This document shows, one piece after another, positions 44,578 to 52,889 of a stretch of DNA of 64,000 nucleotides. The notes below the pieces were generated by a model. It was not told the origin of the DNA. It searched no databases and saw only the letters and a program-made list of their open reading frames with translations. Where the stretch lies: the NCBI RefSeq assembly GCF_900188175.1, contig NZ_FZOQ01000003.1:282623-346622 (forward strand). Reading direction: 5' to 3'. Made by a program: the position numbers and the translations under genes. Within the stretch, counting starts at the first letter, position 1, and each line of letters starts with the position of its first letter. Source of the DNA: Pontibacter ummariensis (GTDB taxonomy: Bacteria > Bacteroidota > Bacteroidia > Cytophagales > Hymenobacteraceae).

Positions 44578-44892
44578 ATGAAAGTAGTCTTGGTTTTGTT
44601 GCTGTTTTTCTTGTTTAGCGTTCCCGTGTCCGCTCAAATCAACCATGTATCGCACAGCAAGCATGAGCAGGAGTTGCGGCAGTCATTAAAAGAGGCAGCT
44701 AAGGTCGATGCCTTGTACAAAGAAACACATCTGAATACCGATACTTATACATTTCGAAAAGGAGTGGCTGGCCGAAAAGTATCGAAGAGAGAAGGTGCTG
44801 AGAAAAGCAAGAAGCTAACCTTGAGCGAAAAACTAAAGAACCTCTTCCAGAAGAAAAAGTATAAGCAGTTGAAGACAGAGACAGACATTTAA
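44578..44892 (+). CDS. Small secreted basic protein
   Basis: A 104-residue protein with a signal peptide (KVVLVLLLFFLFSVPVSAQ) and a mature part rich in Lys, Glu and Leu (QELRQSLKEAAKV, SEKLKNLFQKKKYKQL), predicted helical. A TTG four codons upstream is less likely than the ATG at 44578. It lies 24 bases before ytxJ. No family is recognised. Confidence 0.7.
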   Translation: MKVVLVLLLFFLFSVPVSAQINHVSHSKHEQELRQSLKEAAKVDALYKETHLNTDTYTFRKGVAGRKVSKREGAEKSKKLTLSEKLKNLFQKKKYKQLKTETDI

Positions 44893-44916
44893 AAGAAGAG
44901 AAAGGACGAGTATTAC

Positions 44917-45258
44917 ATGAATTGGCATCCCCTGACCAGCGTAGAGCAGCTGGATGAGATAATAGAAGAATCGAAGAGCACCCCTGTCGTTATTTTTAAG
45001 CATAGCACTTCCTGCTCTATCAGTGCTACGGCAAAAGCCCGAATTGAACGGCAGTGGGATGGTGCGGGCGTAGATCACGTAAAGCCTTATTACCTGGACT
45101 TGCTGAAGTACCGGCCTGTTTCGAATGAGGTAGCAGAAGTGCTGCAGGTCCGGCACGAGTCGCCCCAGCTCTTGTTGTTGCAGGACGGCGTTTGTACCTA
45201 CGACACGTCACACATGAGCATCAGCGTAGATGCTCTGAAGAAAAACATAACGGCGTAG
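44917..45258 (+). CDS. ytxJ: YtxJ-like bacillithiol-system redox protein
   Basis: A 113-residue thioredoxin-fold protein with a single active-site Cys33 in FKHSTSCSISATAKARIE, the YtxJ pattern. YtxJ acts in reducing bacillithiolated proteins and so points to bacillithiol in this organism. The late cis-Pro region is HESPQLLLLQDG. It ends at a hairpin shared with the convergent OsmC gene. Confidence 0.9.
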   Translation: MNWHPLTSVEQLDEIIEESKSTPVVIFKHSTSCSISATAKARIERQWDGAGVDHVKPYYLDLLKYRPVSNEVAEVLQVRHESPQLLLLQDGVCTYDTSHMSISVDALKKNITA

Positions 45259-45280
45259 CAGAATCCTGCCACGCCGTTTT
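45249..45280. terminator. Terminator between ytxJ and OsmC gene
   Basis: AACGGCGT (45249-45256) and GCAG (45258-45261) pair with CTGC (45266-45269) and ACGCCGTT (45271-45278), then TT. The ytxJ stop is inside the stem. Confidence 0.8.
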
Positions 45281-45285
45281 CCTTT

Positions 45286-45693
45286 CTAGTATTCGAAAGA
45301 GACAGTTTGCTTTATGTCCGGGTGCAAGCTAAGCGCGACAGGGCAGGTGCGGGCAGCATTCTCCAGCATGGCCTTTTCTTTGTCGGTGTAGGTCTTGCCC
45401 GCAGGCATTTTGAACTGAAGGATAACTTCTGCAATGCGCCGCGGCTCCGCAGCCATGATTTTTGTCGTTTCTACCGTTGTGCCTTCTATATCAATGGTGT
45501 TGCGGTTGGCCACTATGCCCATAATGGTCATCATGCAGCTGCCAAGGGCAGCGCAAACAAGGTCAGTGGGCGAGAAAGCCTCCCCCTTGCCGTTGTTGTC
45601 TGTGGGGGCATCGGTAATAATCGTGTTGCCAGAGGCAAGGTGCTGAGCGCTAGTGCGTAAGTTGCCCTGATACGTGTTTGTTATTGTTGCCAT
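45286..45693 (-). CDS. OsmC-family peroxiredoxin-like protein
   Basis: A 135-residue OsmC/Ohr-family protein. The two redox cysteines are Cys53 in LGSCMMTIMG and Cys117 in ARTCPVALSLHP. The EAFSPTDLVCAALGSC context is typical of the OsmC rather than Ohr branch. Likely reduces organic hydroperoxides. It is transcribed convergently with ytxJ and divergently from an exported protein gene. Confidence 0.93.
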   Translation of the reverse strand: MATITNTYQGNLRTSAQHLASGNTIITDAPTDNNGKGEAFSPTDLVCAALGSCMMTIMGIVANRNTIDIEGTTVETTKIMAAEPRRIAEVILQFKMPAGKTYTDKEKAMLENAARTCPVALSLHPDIKQTVSFEY

Positions 45694-45713
45694 AGGTCTT
45701 AACTCTATTTTTG
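45684..45713 (+). promoter_or_regulatory. Promoter of the 45765 gene
   Basis: TTG (45684-45686), 19 bases, then TATTTTTG (45706-45713): a full consensus match, 52 bases before the GTG start at 45765. It overlaps the 5-prime end of the divergent OsmC gene. Confidence 0.7.
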
Positions 45714-45764
45714 AAATCAGCGTAAAGTTATTTACTTTTATATAATCTTAAACTCACACAGTAG

Positions 45765-46496
45765 GTGGCTAGATACCTTTTACTCTTATTAGCTTTTGCT
45801 TTTGCTGCTGTTTTTCCTGCCCAGGCACAGGATGATGACGAAAACTTTCGGAACGAGTTGAGTTATGGTATTAACTTTAACTCAAACGGTGGTCTGATTG
45901 GCGGTGCATTCGTGCGTTCTTCGTATTATATGGAAGACGGTATGTACCAGTTCGGCGGGCTAGAGATTGTGGAGGTAAAGCACCCTAAAGAAAACAGGCT
46001 GTATAGCATCGTGTCAGGCGACTCTTTTGTGGAAGGGAAGCAAAACTACCTGTTTGTGGTGCGCCCACACTATGGCAGAGAATTAGTGCTCTTCAGAAAG
46101 GCGCCTGAGTCAGGCGTACAGGTAAATGCGCTGGTAGCGGCGGGGCCTTCCCTTGGTCTTGCTGTTCCCTACTATATTAACTACAACTACGGCGGCAGAA
46201 GCTTTAACGAGGTCAGAGCAGAGCAGTATGACCCGGCAAAGCACCCCAACAGAGATTACATTCTGGGAAGCGAGAATGTGTTCAGAGGATTTGGGGAAAC
46301 AGTGATCAAGCCCGGCGTGCACTTTAAAGCTGGCTTAAGCTTTGAGTACGGTCGCTACTACGAAAGCATTGCGGGTATAGAGGTTGGCTTTTTGGTAGAA
46401 GCTTTTGCCAGTACTCCTGTTATCATCCCACAGGCTGACAACAATCAAACCTTCACGTCTGTGTACCTCAACCTGTATTACGGCAGCCGCAAGTAA
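45765..46496 (+). CDS. Hypothetical exported beta-rich protein
   Basis: A 243-residue protein starting at GTG, with a signal peptide (RYLLLLLAFAFAAVFPAQAQ). The mature part alternates short strands and aromatic residues (FNSNGGLIGGAFVRSSYYMEDG, SFEYGRYYESIAGIEVGFLVEAF as separate pieces) and ends in SVYLNLYYGSRK. This looks like an outer-membrane beta-barrel, but the family was not recognised. It has a full promoter upstream. Confidence 0.75.
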   Translation: MARYLLLLLAFAFAAVFPAQAQDDDENFRNELSYGINFNSNGGLIGGAFVRSSYYMEDGMYQFGGLEIVEVKHPKENRLYSIVSGDSFVEGKQNYLFVVRPHYGRELVLFRKAPESGVQVNALVAAGPSLGLAVPYYINYNYGGRSFNEVRAEQYDPAKHPNRDYILGSENVFRGFGETVIKPGVHFKAGLSFEYGRYYESIAGIEVGFLVEAFASTPVIIPQADNNQTFTSVYLNLYYGSRK

Positions 46497-46591
46497 CACC
46501 GCTAAACATTCAGAAGTCTGCCCTGTTAAAGGGGGAAGTATGCCCTGGCTATATTTTTAACCCAGGGCTAATCTCTTAACCCATAACTTCC

Positions 46592-46599
46592 TATCTTTG
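46592..46599 (+). promoter_or_regulatory. -7 box directly before lipA
   Basis: TATCTTTG matches TAnnTTTG and ends 4 bases before the ATG at 46604. The message may be leaderless, or start codon use may be at the ATG-ATG pair at 46613-46618. No -33 TTG is clear. Confidence 0.5.
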
Positions 46600-46603
46600 T
46601 ACC

Positions 46604-47515
46604 ATGGATGAAATGATGACACTTCCGGTTATTCAGCCTAATGCCAAGCCCGAGGGGCTGAACGCCTTAGGCCAGCCACGCAAGCCCAACTGGCTTCGTG
46701 TAAAACTACCGGTTGGGAAGGAGTACGCCAAAGTAAGAAGCATTGTAGACGAATATAAGCTGCACACCATCTGCGAAAGCGGTAACTGCCCGAACATGGG
46801 GGAGTGCTGGGGAGCAGGTACAGCTACGTTCATGATCTTAGGTAACGTGTGTACCCGCAGTTGCTCTTTTTGCGCTGTGGCCACTGGCCGCCCGAACGAG
46901 TATGACCAAGATGAGCCGCGCCGCGTAGCGGAGGCCATCAAACTAATGGGTGTGAAACATGCCGTAATCACCTCTGTAAACCGCGACGAGCTGAAAGACC
47001 GCGGTGCCGCTATCTGGCACGAAACGGTAAAGCAGGTGAAACTTATGTCGCCCACTACCACGATTGAAACGCTTATTCCTGATGTAAAAGGAACCTGGGA
47101 TGCCTTGATCACCATGATCTCTCCTGGGCAGGAAGTGGTGTCGCATAACATGGAGACGGTAAAAGAACTTTACCGCCGTGTGCGCCCGCAGGCAAAGTAT
47201 GATCGAAGCCTGGAGCAGATCCGCCGCACGAAAGAGTACGGGCAGCGTACCAAAACAGGTATCATGCTGGGCTTAGGCGAAACAAGGGAACAGGTGTACC
47301 AGGCAATGGACGATCTGGCTGCAAACGGTTGCGATATTCTGACACTAGGCCAGTACCTGCAACCTACCAAGATGCACCTGGAGGTAGCTGAGTTTATTCA
47401 CCCGGACCTGTTCGAGCACTACCGAGAGGAGGGCTTGAAGCGCGGCATCAAGTATGTAGAGTCAGGCCCTTTGGTGCGATCATCTTATCATGCAGAGCGC
47501 CACGTGAACGTGTAA
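46604..47515 (+). CDS. lipA: Lipoyl synthase
   Basis: A 303-residue radical SAM enzyme that inserts two sulfur atoms into octanoyl groups on lipoyl domains. The radical SAM cluster cysteines are in CTRSCSFC; the auxiliary cluster cysteines are in [12 protein letters not shown], and the late Ser ligand is in RSSYHAE. LGLGE and [12 protein letters not shown] are typical. The first five codons include Met1, Met4 and Met5, so the start is uncertain by a few codons. A strong terminator follows. LipB was not found nearby. Confidence 0.97.
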   Translation: MDEMMTLPVIQPNAKPEGLNALGQPRKPNWLRVKLPVGKEYAKVRSIVDEYKLHTICESGNCPNMGECWGAGTATFMILGNVCTRSCSFCAVATGRPNEYDQDEPRRVAEAIKLMGVKHAVITSVNRDELKDRGAAIWHETVKQVKLMSPTTTIETLIPDVKGTWDALITMISPGQEVVSHNMETVKELYRRVRPQAKYDRSLEQIRRTKEYGQRTKTGIMLGLGETREQVYQAMDDLAANGCDILTLGQYLQPTKMHLEVAEFIHPDLFEHYREEGLKRGIKYVESGPLVRSSYHAERHVNV

Positions 47516-47539
47516 ACTTCTTTATTACTTAAAATCAGA

Positions 47540-47580
47540 AAGCCCGGTTACAGATCTTGTAGCCGGGCTTTTTTTCTTTT
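47540..47580 (+). terminator. Terminator after lipA
   Basis: AAGCCCGGTTACA (47540-47552) pairs with TGTAGCCGGGCTT (47558-47570) with one T-G pair, then a T-rich tail. Confidence 0.9.
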
Positions 47581-47978
47581 GTGCAGTATTCTGCGGGCAC
47601 TTTTTTTAATTCTGTTTTAAAACCCTGTGTGTATTGTTGTTAGGCCCTTCTTGCCTATGACTTATTTTATTTCTAATATATTAAAATCTATTGTTTTATT
47701 ATATGTAAATATTGTTACTTTTGCCTTCCGTTACATTAGCCTATTACTATGCTCTTCCTTAGGCAGGTACTGTACATGGCTTAAGCCTTTAGGGCGACAA
47801 CCGTAGGCTTGGTGCGCGATAATTAAATATTAACTAATGTATATATTTTAATACGATTAATTGATTTTTTCGTAAAAAAATAGCTCCTTATATACTTGTC
47901 TATATACTTATATATTTATATATTCACACAGTTATACACCAAAAACAAGAGAATATCCACTTTGCACTATTAAATAAT
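47581..47978 (+). other. AT-rich intergenic leader with a possible RNA structure
   Basis: About 400 bases before the adhesin gene. TACTTTTG (47716-47723) is a -7 match with only weak T-rich sequence at -33. If used, the leader would be about 250 bases. Within it AAGCCT (47783-47788) pairs with AGGCTT (47805-47810), around a GC-rich loop (AGGGCGACAACCG), in an otherwise AT-rich segment. It does not match a riboswitch I know. The last 130 bases are very AT-rich. Confidence 0.45.
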
Positions 47979-50900
47979 ATGATCCGATCTTTACTATTAG
48001 TCTATGTTTTCCTCGCTGTGGGCATCACCCTTGGCTTTGCACAGACAGGAACAAACTTGAACCGGGCCAGGGGGTTCGCCGTCCTGGCACAAACGAAGGT
48101 CACGAACACAGGGAATTCCACTGTGCGAGGTGACTTAGGCGTTTCTCCCAACGACGTGATTGAAGATGCCGGCAAACTCACGGTATTAGGCGGTACTGAG
48201 TTAGCTAACACAGCTGCTGCCAATGCCTTGACGGATGCTGGCGCATTGTATGATGCACTAAAAGGGCGTCCAGCCACGGTCTTGGCTTCTTCTTCACTTG
48301 GAGGAGCAAGTGCTGTAGCGCCTGGGGTGTATAAAGTGAACGGGAATGCGGACTTATCACGCTCCTTGTTCTTAGACGGTAAAGGAGATGTAAATGCCAC
48401 CTATGTCTTTATTATAGACGGTGACTTTGCTGTGAACCCTAACGCCGGTGTAATTGCTTACAACGGTACACAGTCTAAGAACATTTTCTGGGTAGTGCAG
48501 AACAGCACGACTCTGACCACGAACATCTTTCTCGGTAACATCCTTGCGAAAGGAGATATTACACTGAATGACGGTACCGGACTAACCGGCCGCGCGATCT
48601 CTTTGGAAGGCGCGGTACACTTCCGCTCCAGCACAGTGCTGTTGCCAGACCTGATCGAAACGGACCTAGTTGTTGAGAAGAAGGTGGAGGGAGACAGGTT
48701 TATTGTAGGTGAGGAGGTAACGTTTGTTATCACAGCCTATAACGCTGGTCCAAACAGCACGACGAATGTAATAGTAGAAGAATTCATTCCGGAGGGTTTA
48801 GAGTTTGTAAGAGCTGAACCTAGCAAAGGGAATTACAATGAGACGACTAACAACTGGGAGATAGCAGAGCTTAGAATTAGCGAAAGAGCTACTCTCAGGC
48901 TTGTTTTTAAAATAACCAAAGCCGGAGAAATTACCAACAGAGTTAGTATTGATGGGTATAACTCGGAAACAAATCCTGCCGATAACGAGGATGAGGAGAC
49001 TATTACTACTATTCCTCCTCTTGCAAACGTAGGTGTAACGAAACGTGCGAATGAAAGCCGTGTGGCTTTGGGTGACAATGTTTCTTATATCATCACTGTT
49101 AGCAACGCCGGTCCAGGCGTAGCTACGGATGTGGAGGTGACGGAGCAGATCCCGCAGGGGCTTACCTTCGTGAGCGCAGACCCTGCGAAAGGAACTTACG
49201 ATGAGACTACAAACAAGTGGCTGGTAGGAGAGCTTGCCAACGGCGAGAGCACAACCATGACCATCGTCTTCAAAACAACGGTCGAAGGAGCAATAGAGAA
49301 CAGTGTTACGGTTGTAAGCGATAACACGGAGACCGAGCCAGGTGACAACAATGATAAGGAGCCGATCGAGGTGACGCCGCCACGTGCAAGCGTAAGCGTT
49401 TCGAAGCAGGCAAACGAGAACCGTGTGGCTTTAGGAGACAATGTTTCCTACACCATTACTGTTAGCAACGCCGGTCCTGGTGATGCCAGAAATGTAGTAG
49501 TGCAGGAGAATGTTCCGCAGGGGCTTACTTTCGTGAGTGCCAGCACAGAGAAGGGTACTTATGATGCCACCACAAACCAGTGGTTAGTGGGCGGGCTCGC
49601 TAACGGCGAAAGCGCAACGCTGACCCTCGTGTTCAAAACGACAGCCGAGGGGCCACTAGTTAACAGCGTGACGGTTGTAAGTGACAACCCAGATCCAGAC
49701 CCAGCAGACAACGAAGATCAGGATCCGATAGATGTTACTCCTCCAAAGGCTGACGTAAGTGTGACTAAACGTGCGAATGAGAGCCAGGTGGCATTAGGAG
49801 CCAACGTTTCCTACACCATCACTGTTAGCAACGCCGGTCCAGGCGTAGCTACGGATGTGGAGGTGACGGAGCAGATCCCGCAGGGGCTTACCTTCGTGAG
49901 CGCAGACCCTGCGAAAGGAACTTACGATGAGACTACAAACAAGTGGCTGGTAGGAGAGCTTGCCAACGGCGAGAGCACAACCATGACCATCGTCTTCAAA
50001 ACAACGGCCACAGGCTCACTGGTAAACAGCGTAAAGGTTGTAAGTGATAACACGGAGACCGAGCCAGGTGACAACGAAGACCAGGATCCGGTTGATGTAA
50101 TTTGCCCAGAGTTAAACCTGAGCTTAACCGGCCAGGCAAGCCTATGCCCTGGCACGCAGAACCTTACTTACACTGTAACTCAGGTGGCAGGAGCAACTTA
50201 CAGCTACACATTGCCTGAAGGCTGGGAGCTAGTTTCTCAAAATGGTAATACGGTAGTTGTAAATGCCGGTGCAGATGCTGTTTCTGGTTCTATTAAAGCA
50301 ACAGTAACTGATGCTTGTGGCAAGACAGCAGATGCAACATTAAACGTGCAGGTGGTAACGCCTCCAACACTGCCAGTTATTACGGGTGCGAGCGAAGTGT
50401 GTGTGAACAGCACGGGCAACGTGTACTCCGTGTCTGGTTTTGGCCCTGGAGTTACTTATGCTTGGACTGCATCAGGCGATCTCGAAATTACATCTGCAAC
50501 CAACAGCGCAACAGTTGAAGTAAGTGCAGGAACACAAGGTGGCACTCTGACACTGGTTGTGAGCAACAGCTGCTTCTCTTCTGAGGCTGCTACAAAAGTG
50601 ATCACTACTCTTACCGCACCAGAGGCTCCAGCAGCTGTTAACGGAAGCACAACAGTATGTGCCGGTACAACAGTAGAGTATAGCGTGGAACCAGTAGACG
50701 GTGCAGACAGCTATACCTGGACATTGCCTGCTGGATGGGTCATCACTGCAGGAGAGGGTACTGCGACAGTATCTGTAACAGCAGGAAGCACTGCCGGTAA
50801 CATAAGCGTAACAGCTAACAACTCGTGTGGCAGCAGCAGCCCGGCTACACTGGCAGTACAGATAAATGATAAGCTAGCGGCCCCAGCCATCTCTGGTGAG

Positions 50901-51902
50901 ACAGGCGACTGCGTTGGAAGCGCCCTTACTTATACCATCGATGAAGTGGCAGGTGCTACCGGATATGATTGGTCAGTACCGGCAACCTGGACAATCGTAA
51001 GCGGACAGAACACAACAAGCATTACAGTAGAAGTTGGTGCTGAAGGCGGCAACATCTCTGTAGCCGTAGTAAATGAGTGTGGTACAGGAACTGCCTCTAC
51101 ACTTGCTGTAGCACCCCGTTTAGCGCCAGTAGCACCAAGCGTGACAGGAAACACAGAAGTTTGTCAGGACAGCCAGAACCTTACTTACACCATCTCTAAT
51201 CCTGCTGAAAACGTGACGTATGCATGGACAGTGCCTGCTGGTTGGGAAATCATCTCCGGACAGGGTACAACCAGCATAACTGTAAACGCCGGTAACACAG
51301 GTGGTGCCATCTCTGTGGCAGCTACAAACAACTGCGGCACAACAGAAGGTACTCCTCTTGCGGTTAACGTAGCGGCTCCTTTAGTTGCTCCAGGCCCTAT
51401 CTCGGATAACAGCGACGTGTGCGAAGGTTTAACTTACTCTATCGCAGCTGTGCCAGGAGCTACTGAATATACCTGGACAGTGCCTGCCGGTTTCACGATC
51501 ACTTCAGGTCAGGGTACAACCACTATCAAGGTGAAGGCAAGCAATCCAGCGTCAACAGGTACAGTGTCGGTAATGGCTAGCAATGCCACCTGCAGCAGCC
51601 CTGTAACAAGCGCTACCATGGATGCTTCACTTGCCGATGGTCAGTTGGTATTCCCGAAAGCCTTTAGCCCGAACGGCGACGGACGCAATGACACTTGGGA
51701 AATCAAGAACCTAGAGAAGTTCACCAACAACGAGGTAACCATCTTCAACCGTTGGGGATCCGAACTGTACAAGATGAAGAATTACCAGAACGACTGGAAT
51801 GGTAAGAGGCTGGAACAAGGTACTTACTTCTATAAGGTAAGGGTAACAGTGTGCGATGGCGTTGTAAAAGAATACACAGGCTATACTACTATTTTCCGCT
51901 AA
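47979..51902 (+). CDS. Giant secreted adhesin: ice-binding DUF3494 + DUF11 repeats + PKD-like repeats + T9SS type B signal
   Basis: A 1307-residue exported protein. After the signal peptide, residues about 25-225 are a DUF3494 ice-binding-type domain (FAVLAQTKVTNTG, VRGDLGVSP, PGVYKVNGNADLS, TYVFIIDGDF, NIFWVVQNSTTL, FLGNILAKGDITLNDG). Four DUF11 repeats of about 121 residues follow (about 227-710), then six PKD-like repeats of about 85 residues each with a Cys pair (about 710-1220). The end (about 1221-1307) is the gliding-motility-associated C-terminal domain, with FPKAFSPNGDGRNDTWEI and YKVRVTVCDGVVKEYTG, which directs secretion by the type IX system. DUF3494 domains bind ice or act in adhesion; ice binding is inferred. 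Copies 2 and 4 of DUF11 share a perfect 191-base stretch. Confidence 0.93.
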   Translation: MIRSLLLVYVFLAVGITLGFAQTGTNLNRARGFAVLAQTKVTNTGNSTVRGDLGVSPNDVIEDAGKLTVLGGTELANTAAANALTDAGALYDALKGRPATVLASSSLGGASAVAPGVYKVNGNADLSRSLFLDGKGDVNATYVFIIDGDFAVNPNAGVIAYNGTQSKNIFWVVQNSTTLTTNIFLGNILAKGDITLNDGTGLTGRAISLEGAVHFRSSTVLLPDLIETDLVVEKKVEGDRFIVGEEVTFVITAYNAGPNSTTNVIVEEFIPEGLEFVRAEPSKGNYNETTNNWEIAELRISERATLRLVFKITKAGEITNRVSIDGYNSETNPADNEDEETITTIPPLANVGVTKRANESRVALGDNVSYIITVSNAGPGVATDVEVTEQIPQGLTFVSADPAKGTYDETTNKWLVGELANGESTTMTIVFKTTVEGAIENSVTVVSDNTETEPGDNNDKEPIEVTPPRASVSVSKQANENRVALGDNVSYTITVSNAGPGDARNVVVQENVPQGLTFVSASTEKGTYDATTNQWLVGGLANGESATLTLVFKTTAEGPLVNSVTVVSDNPDPDPADNEDQDPIDVTPPKADVSVTKRANESQVALGANVSYTITVSNAGPGVATDVEVTEQIPQGLTFVSADPAKGTYDETTNKWLVGELANGESTTMTIVFKTTATGSLVNSVKVVSDNTETEPGDNEDQDPVDVICPELNLSLTGQASLCPGTQNLTYTVTQVAGATYSYTLPEGWELVSQNGNTVVVNAGADAVSGSIKATVTDACGKTADATLNVQVVTPPTLPVITGASEVCVNSTGNVYSVSGFGPGVTYAWTASGDLEITSATNSATVEVSAGTQGGTLTLVVSNSCFSSEAATKVITTLTAPEAPAAVNGSTTVCAGTTVEYSVEPVDGADSYTWTLPAGWVITAGEGTATVSVTAGSTAGNISVTANNSCGSSSPATLAVQINDKLAAPAISGETGDCVGSALTYTIDEVAGATGYDWSVPATWTIVSGQNTTSITVEVGAEGGNISVAVVNECGTGTASTLAVAPRLAPVAPSVTGNTEVCQDSQNLTYTISNPAENVTYAWTVPAGWEIISGQGTTSITVNAGNTGGAISVAATNNCGTTEGTPLAVNVAAPLVAPGPISDNSDVCEGLTYSIAAVPGATEYTWTVPAGFTITSGQGTTTIKVKASNPASTGTVSVMASNATCSSPVTSATMDASLADGQLVFPKAFSPNGDGRNDTWEIKNLEKFTNNEVTIFNRWGSELYKMKNYQNDWNGKRLEQGTYFYKVRVTVCDGVVKEYTGYTTIFR
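49091..49281 (+). repeat. Direct repeat, copy 1 (191 bases)
   Basis: Matches 49817-50007 base for base by eye, 726 bases apart, which is two 363-base repeat units. It covers most of the second DUF11 repeat. The flanks differ (a t before copy 1 against a c before copy 2; t after against c after). Confidence 0.85.
49817..50007 (+). repeat. Direct repeat, copy 2 (191 bases)
   Basis: Second copy, in the fourth DUF11 repeat. A further shared 30-base block begins at 49320 and 50046, at the same offset of 726. Confidence 0.85.
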
Positions 51903-51929
51903 TTGATGGCCTCTAAAAAAGTAATTCAG

Positions 51930-52871
51930 ATGAATAAAATGAAAATATATTACCTTCTGCTTGCGCTGCTGCTTACAACAGCAGCCAGCGCACAGCAAAA
52001 CCCGCAGTACTCGCAGTACATTTTTAACAGTACGTCTATCAACCCTGCCTACACGGGTAGCAAGAACGTGCTTAACCTCAATGCCTTTTACCGCTCACAG
52101 TGGACCGGCGTAGAGGGAGCGCCTGAGACACAGGCCCTGACTGTTGACGGCTTAGTAGCCAACGACAGACTGGGGGCAGGTTTAACTTTAACCCGTGATG
52201 AAATTGGTGCACAGTCTGTCACTAGTGCCTATGCAAACATTGCTGTAAAACTGCAGGTTAGCCAAAATGCGATTTTAAGTTTAGGTATTGCCCCAGGTTT
52301 AGTGCAGCATGTTGTAGATGGCTCTAAGTTCGGTATTCAGGATGACCCATCTATTCCTACCGGTAAGCAAACAGACCTTAAGCCGGATGTGAAGATCGGT
52401 GCTTACCTGCACACAAGCCGCTTTTATGCTGGTGTGTCTGCTTCAGACCTTATTCAGTATAAAGACATGGATCAGGTAGAGCCGGAGCGCCACTACTACT
52501 TTACTTCTGGTTATGTGTTCGATGTGAGTCCTTTTGTGAAGTTTAAGCCGAGCGTGTTGGTGAAAGAGGACTTCCATGCGCCTACAAGTGTAGACCTTAA
52601 TGGCTTCCTGTTATTAGGAGAGCGCCTGTGGTTAGGAAGCTCTTACCGTACCAGCATGAACGTGTTCAACAATCCAGAAGGAGAAACCCTGAGCAAGAAA
52701 ACAGCTGTTGCATTTATTGCTGAACTACAAGTGCTGAAAGAGCTTCGAGTAGGTTATTCTTTCGATAAGATGCTAAATGGCTTTTCTGACTACAATACCC
52801 ACGAGGTCTCTGTCGGCTATTACTTCTTCAAGAAGAAGGACACGAGCATGTTGACTCCTCAGTACTTTTAA
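51930..52871 (+). CDS. PorP/SprF family type IX secretion membrane protein
   Basis: A 313-residue outer-membrane protein. The start at the ATG 51930 gives a clean signal peptide (KIYYLLLALLLTTAASAQ); an ATG at 51906 would add eight codons. The PorP/SprF opening QNPQYSQYIFNSTSINPAYTG is unmistakable (given here in two pieces: QNPQYSQYIFNS and SINPAYTG). The rest is strand-rich and ends in GYYFFKKKDT. SprF-like proteins lie next to large T9SS adhesins and are needed for their secretion or anchoring. It starts 28 bases after the adhesin stop. Confidence 0.93.
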   Translation: MNKMKIYYLLLALLLTTAASAQQNPQYSQYIFNSTSINPAYTGSKNVLNLNAFYRSQWTGVEGAPETQALTVDGLVANDRLGAGLTLTRDEIGAQSVTSAYANIAVKLQVSQNAILSLGIAPGLVQHVVDGSKFGIQDDPSIPTGKQTDLKPDVKIGAYLHTSRFYAGVSASDLIQYKDMDQVEPERHYYFTSGYVFDVSPFVKFKPSVLVKEDFHAPTSVDLNGFLLLGERLWLGSSYRTSMNVFNNPEGETLSKKTAVAFIAELQVLKELRVGYSFDKMLNGFSDYNTHEVSVGYYFFKKKDTSMLTPQYF

Positions 52872-52889
52872 TCTTTAGCGTTTACATCC

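Noticed and set aside
48655..51640. Adhesin repeats as a CRISPR or satellite array
   Set aside because: The repeats are 363 and about 255 bases, in frame, and encode DUF11 and PKD-like domains, so they are protein repeats.
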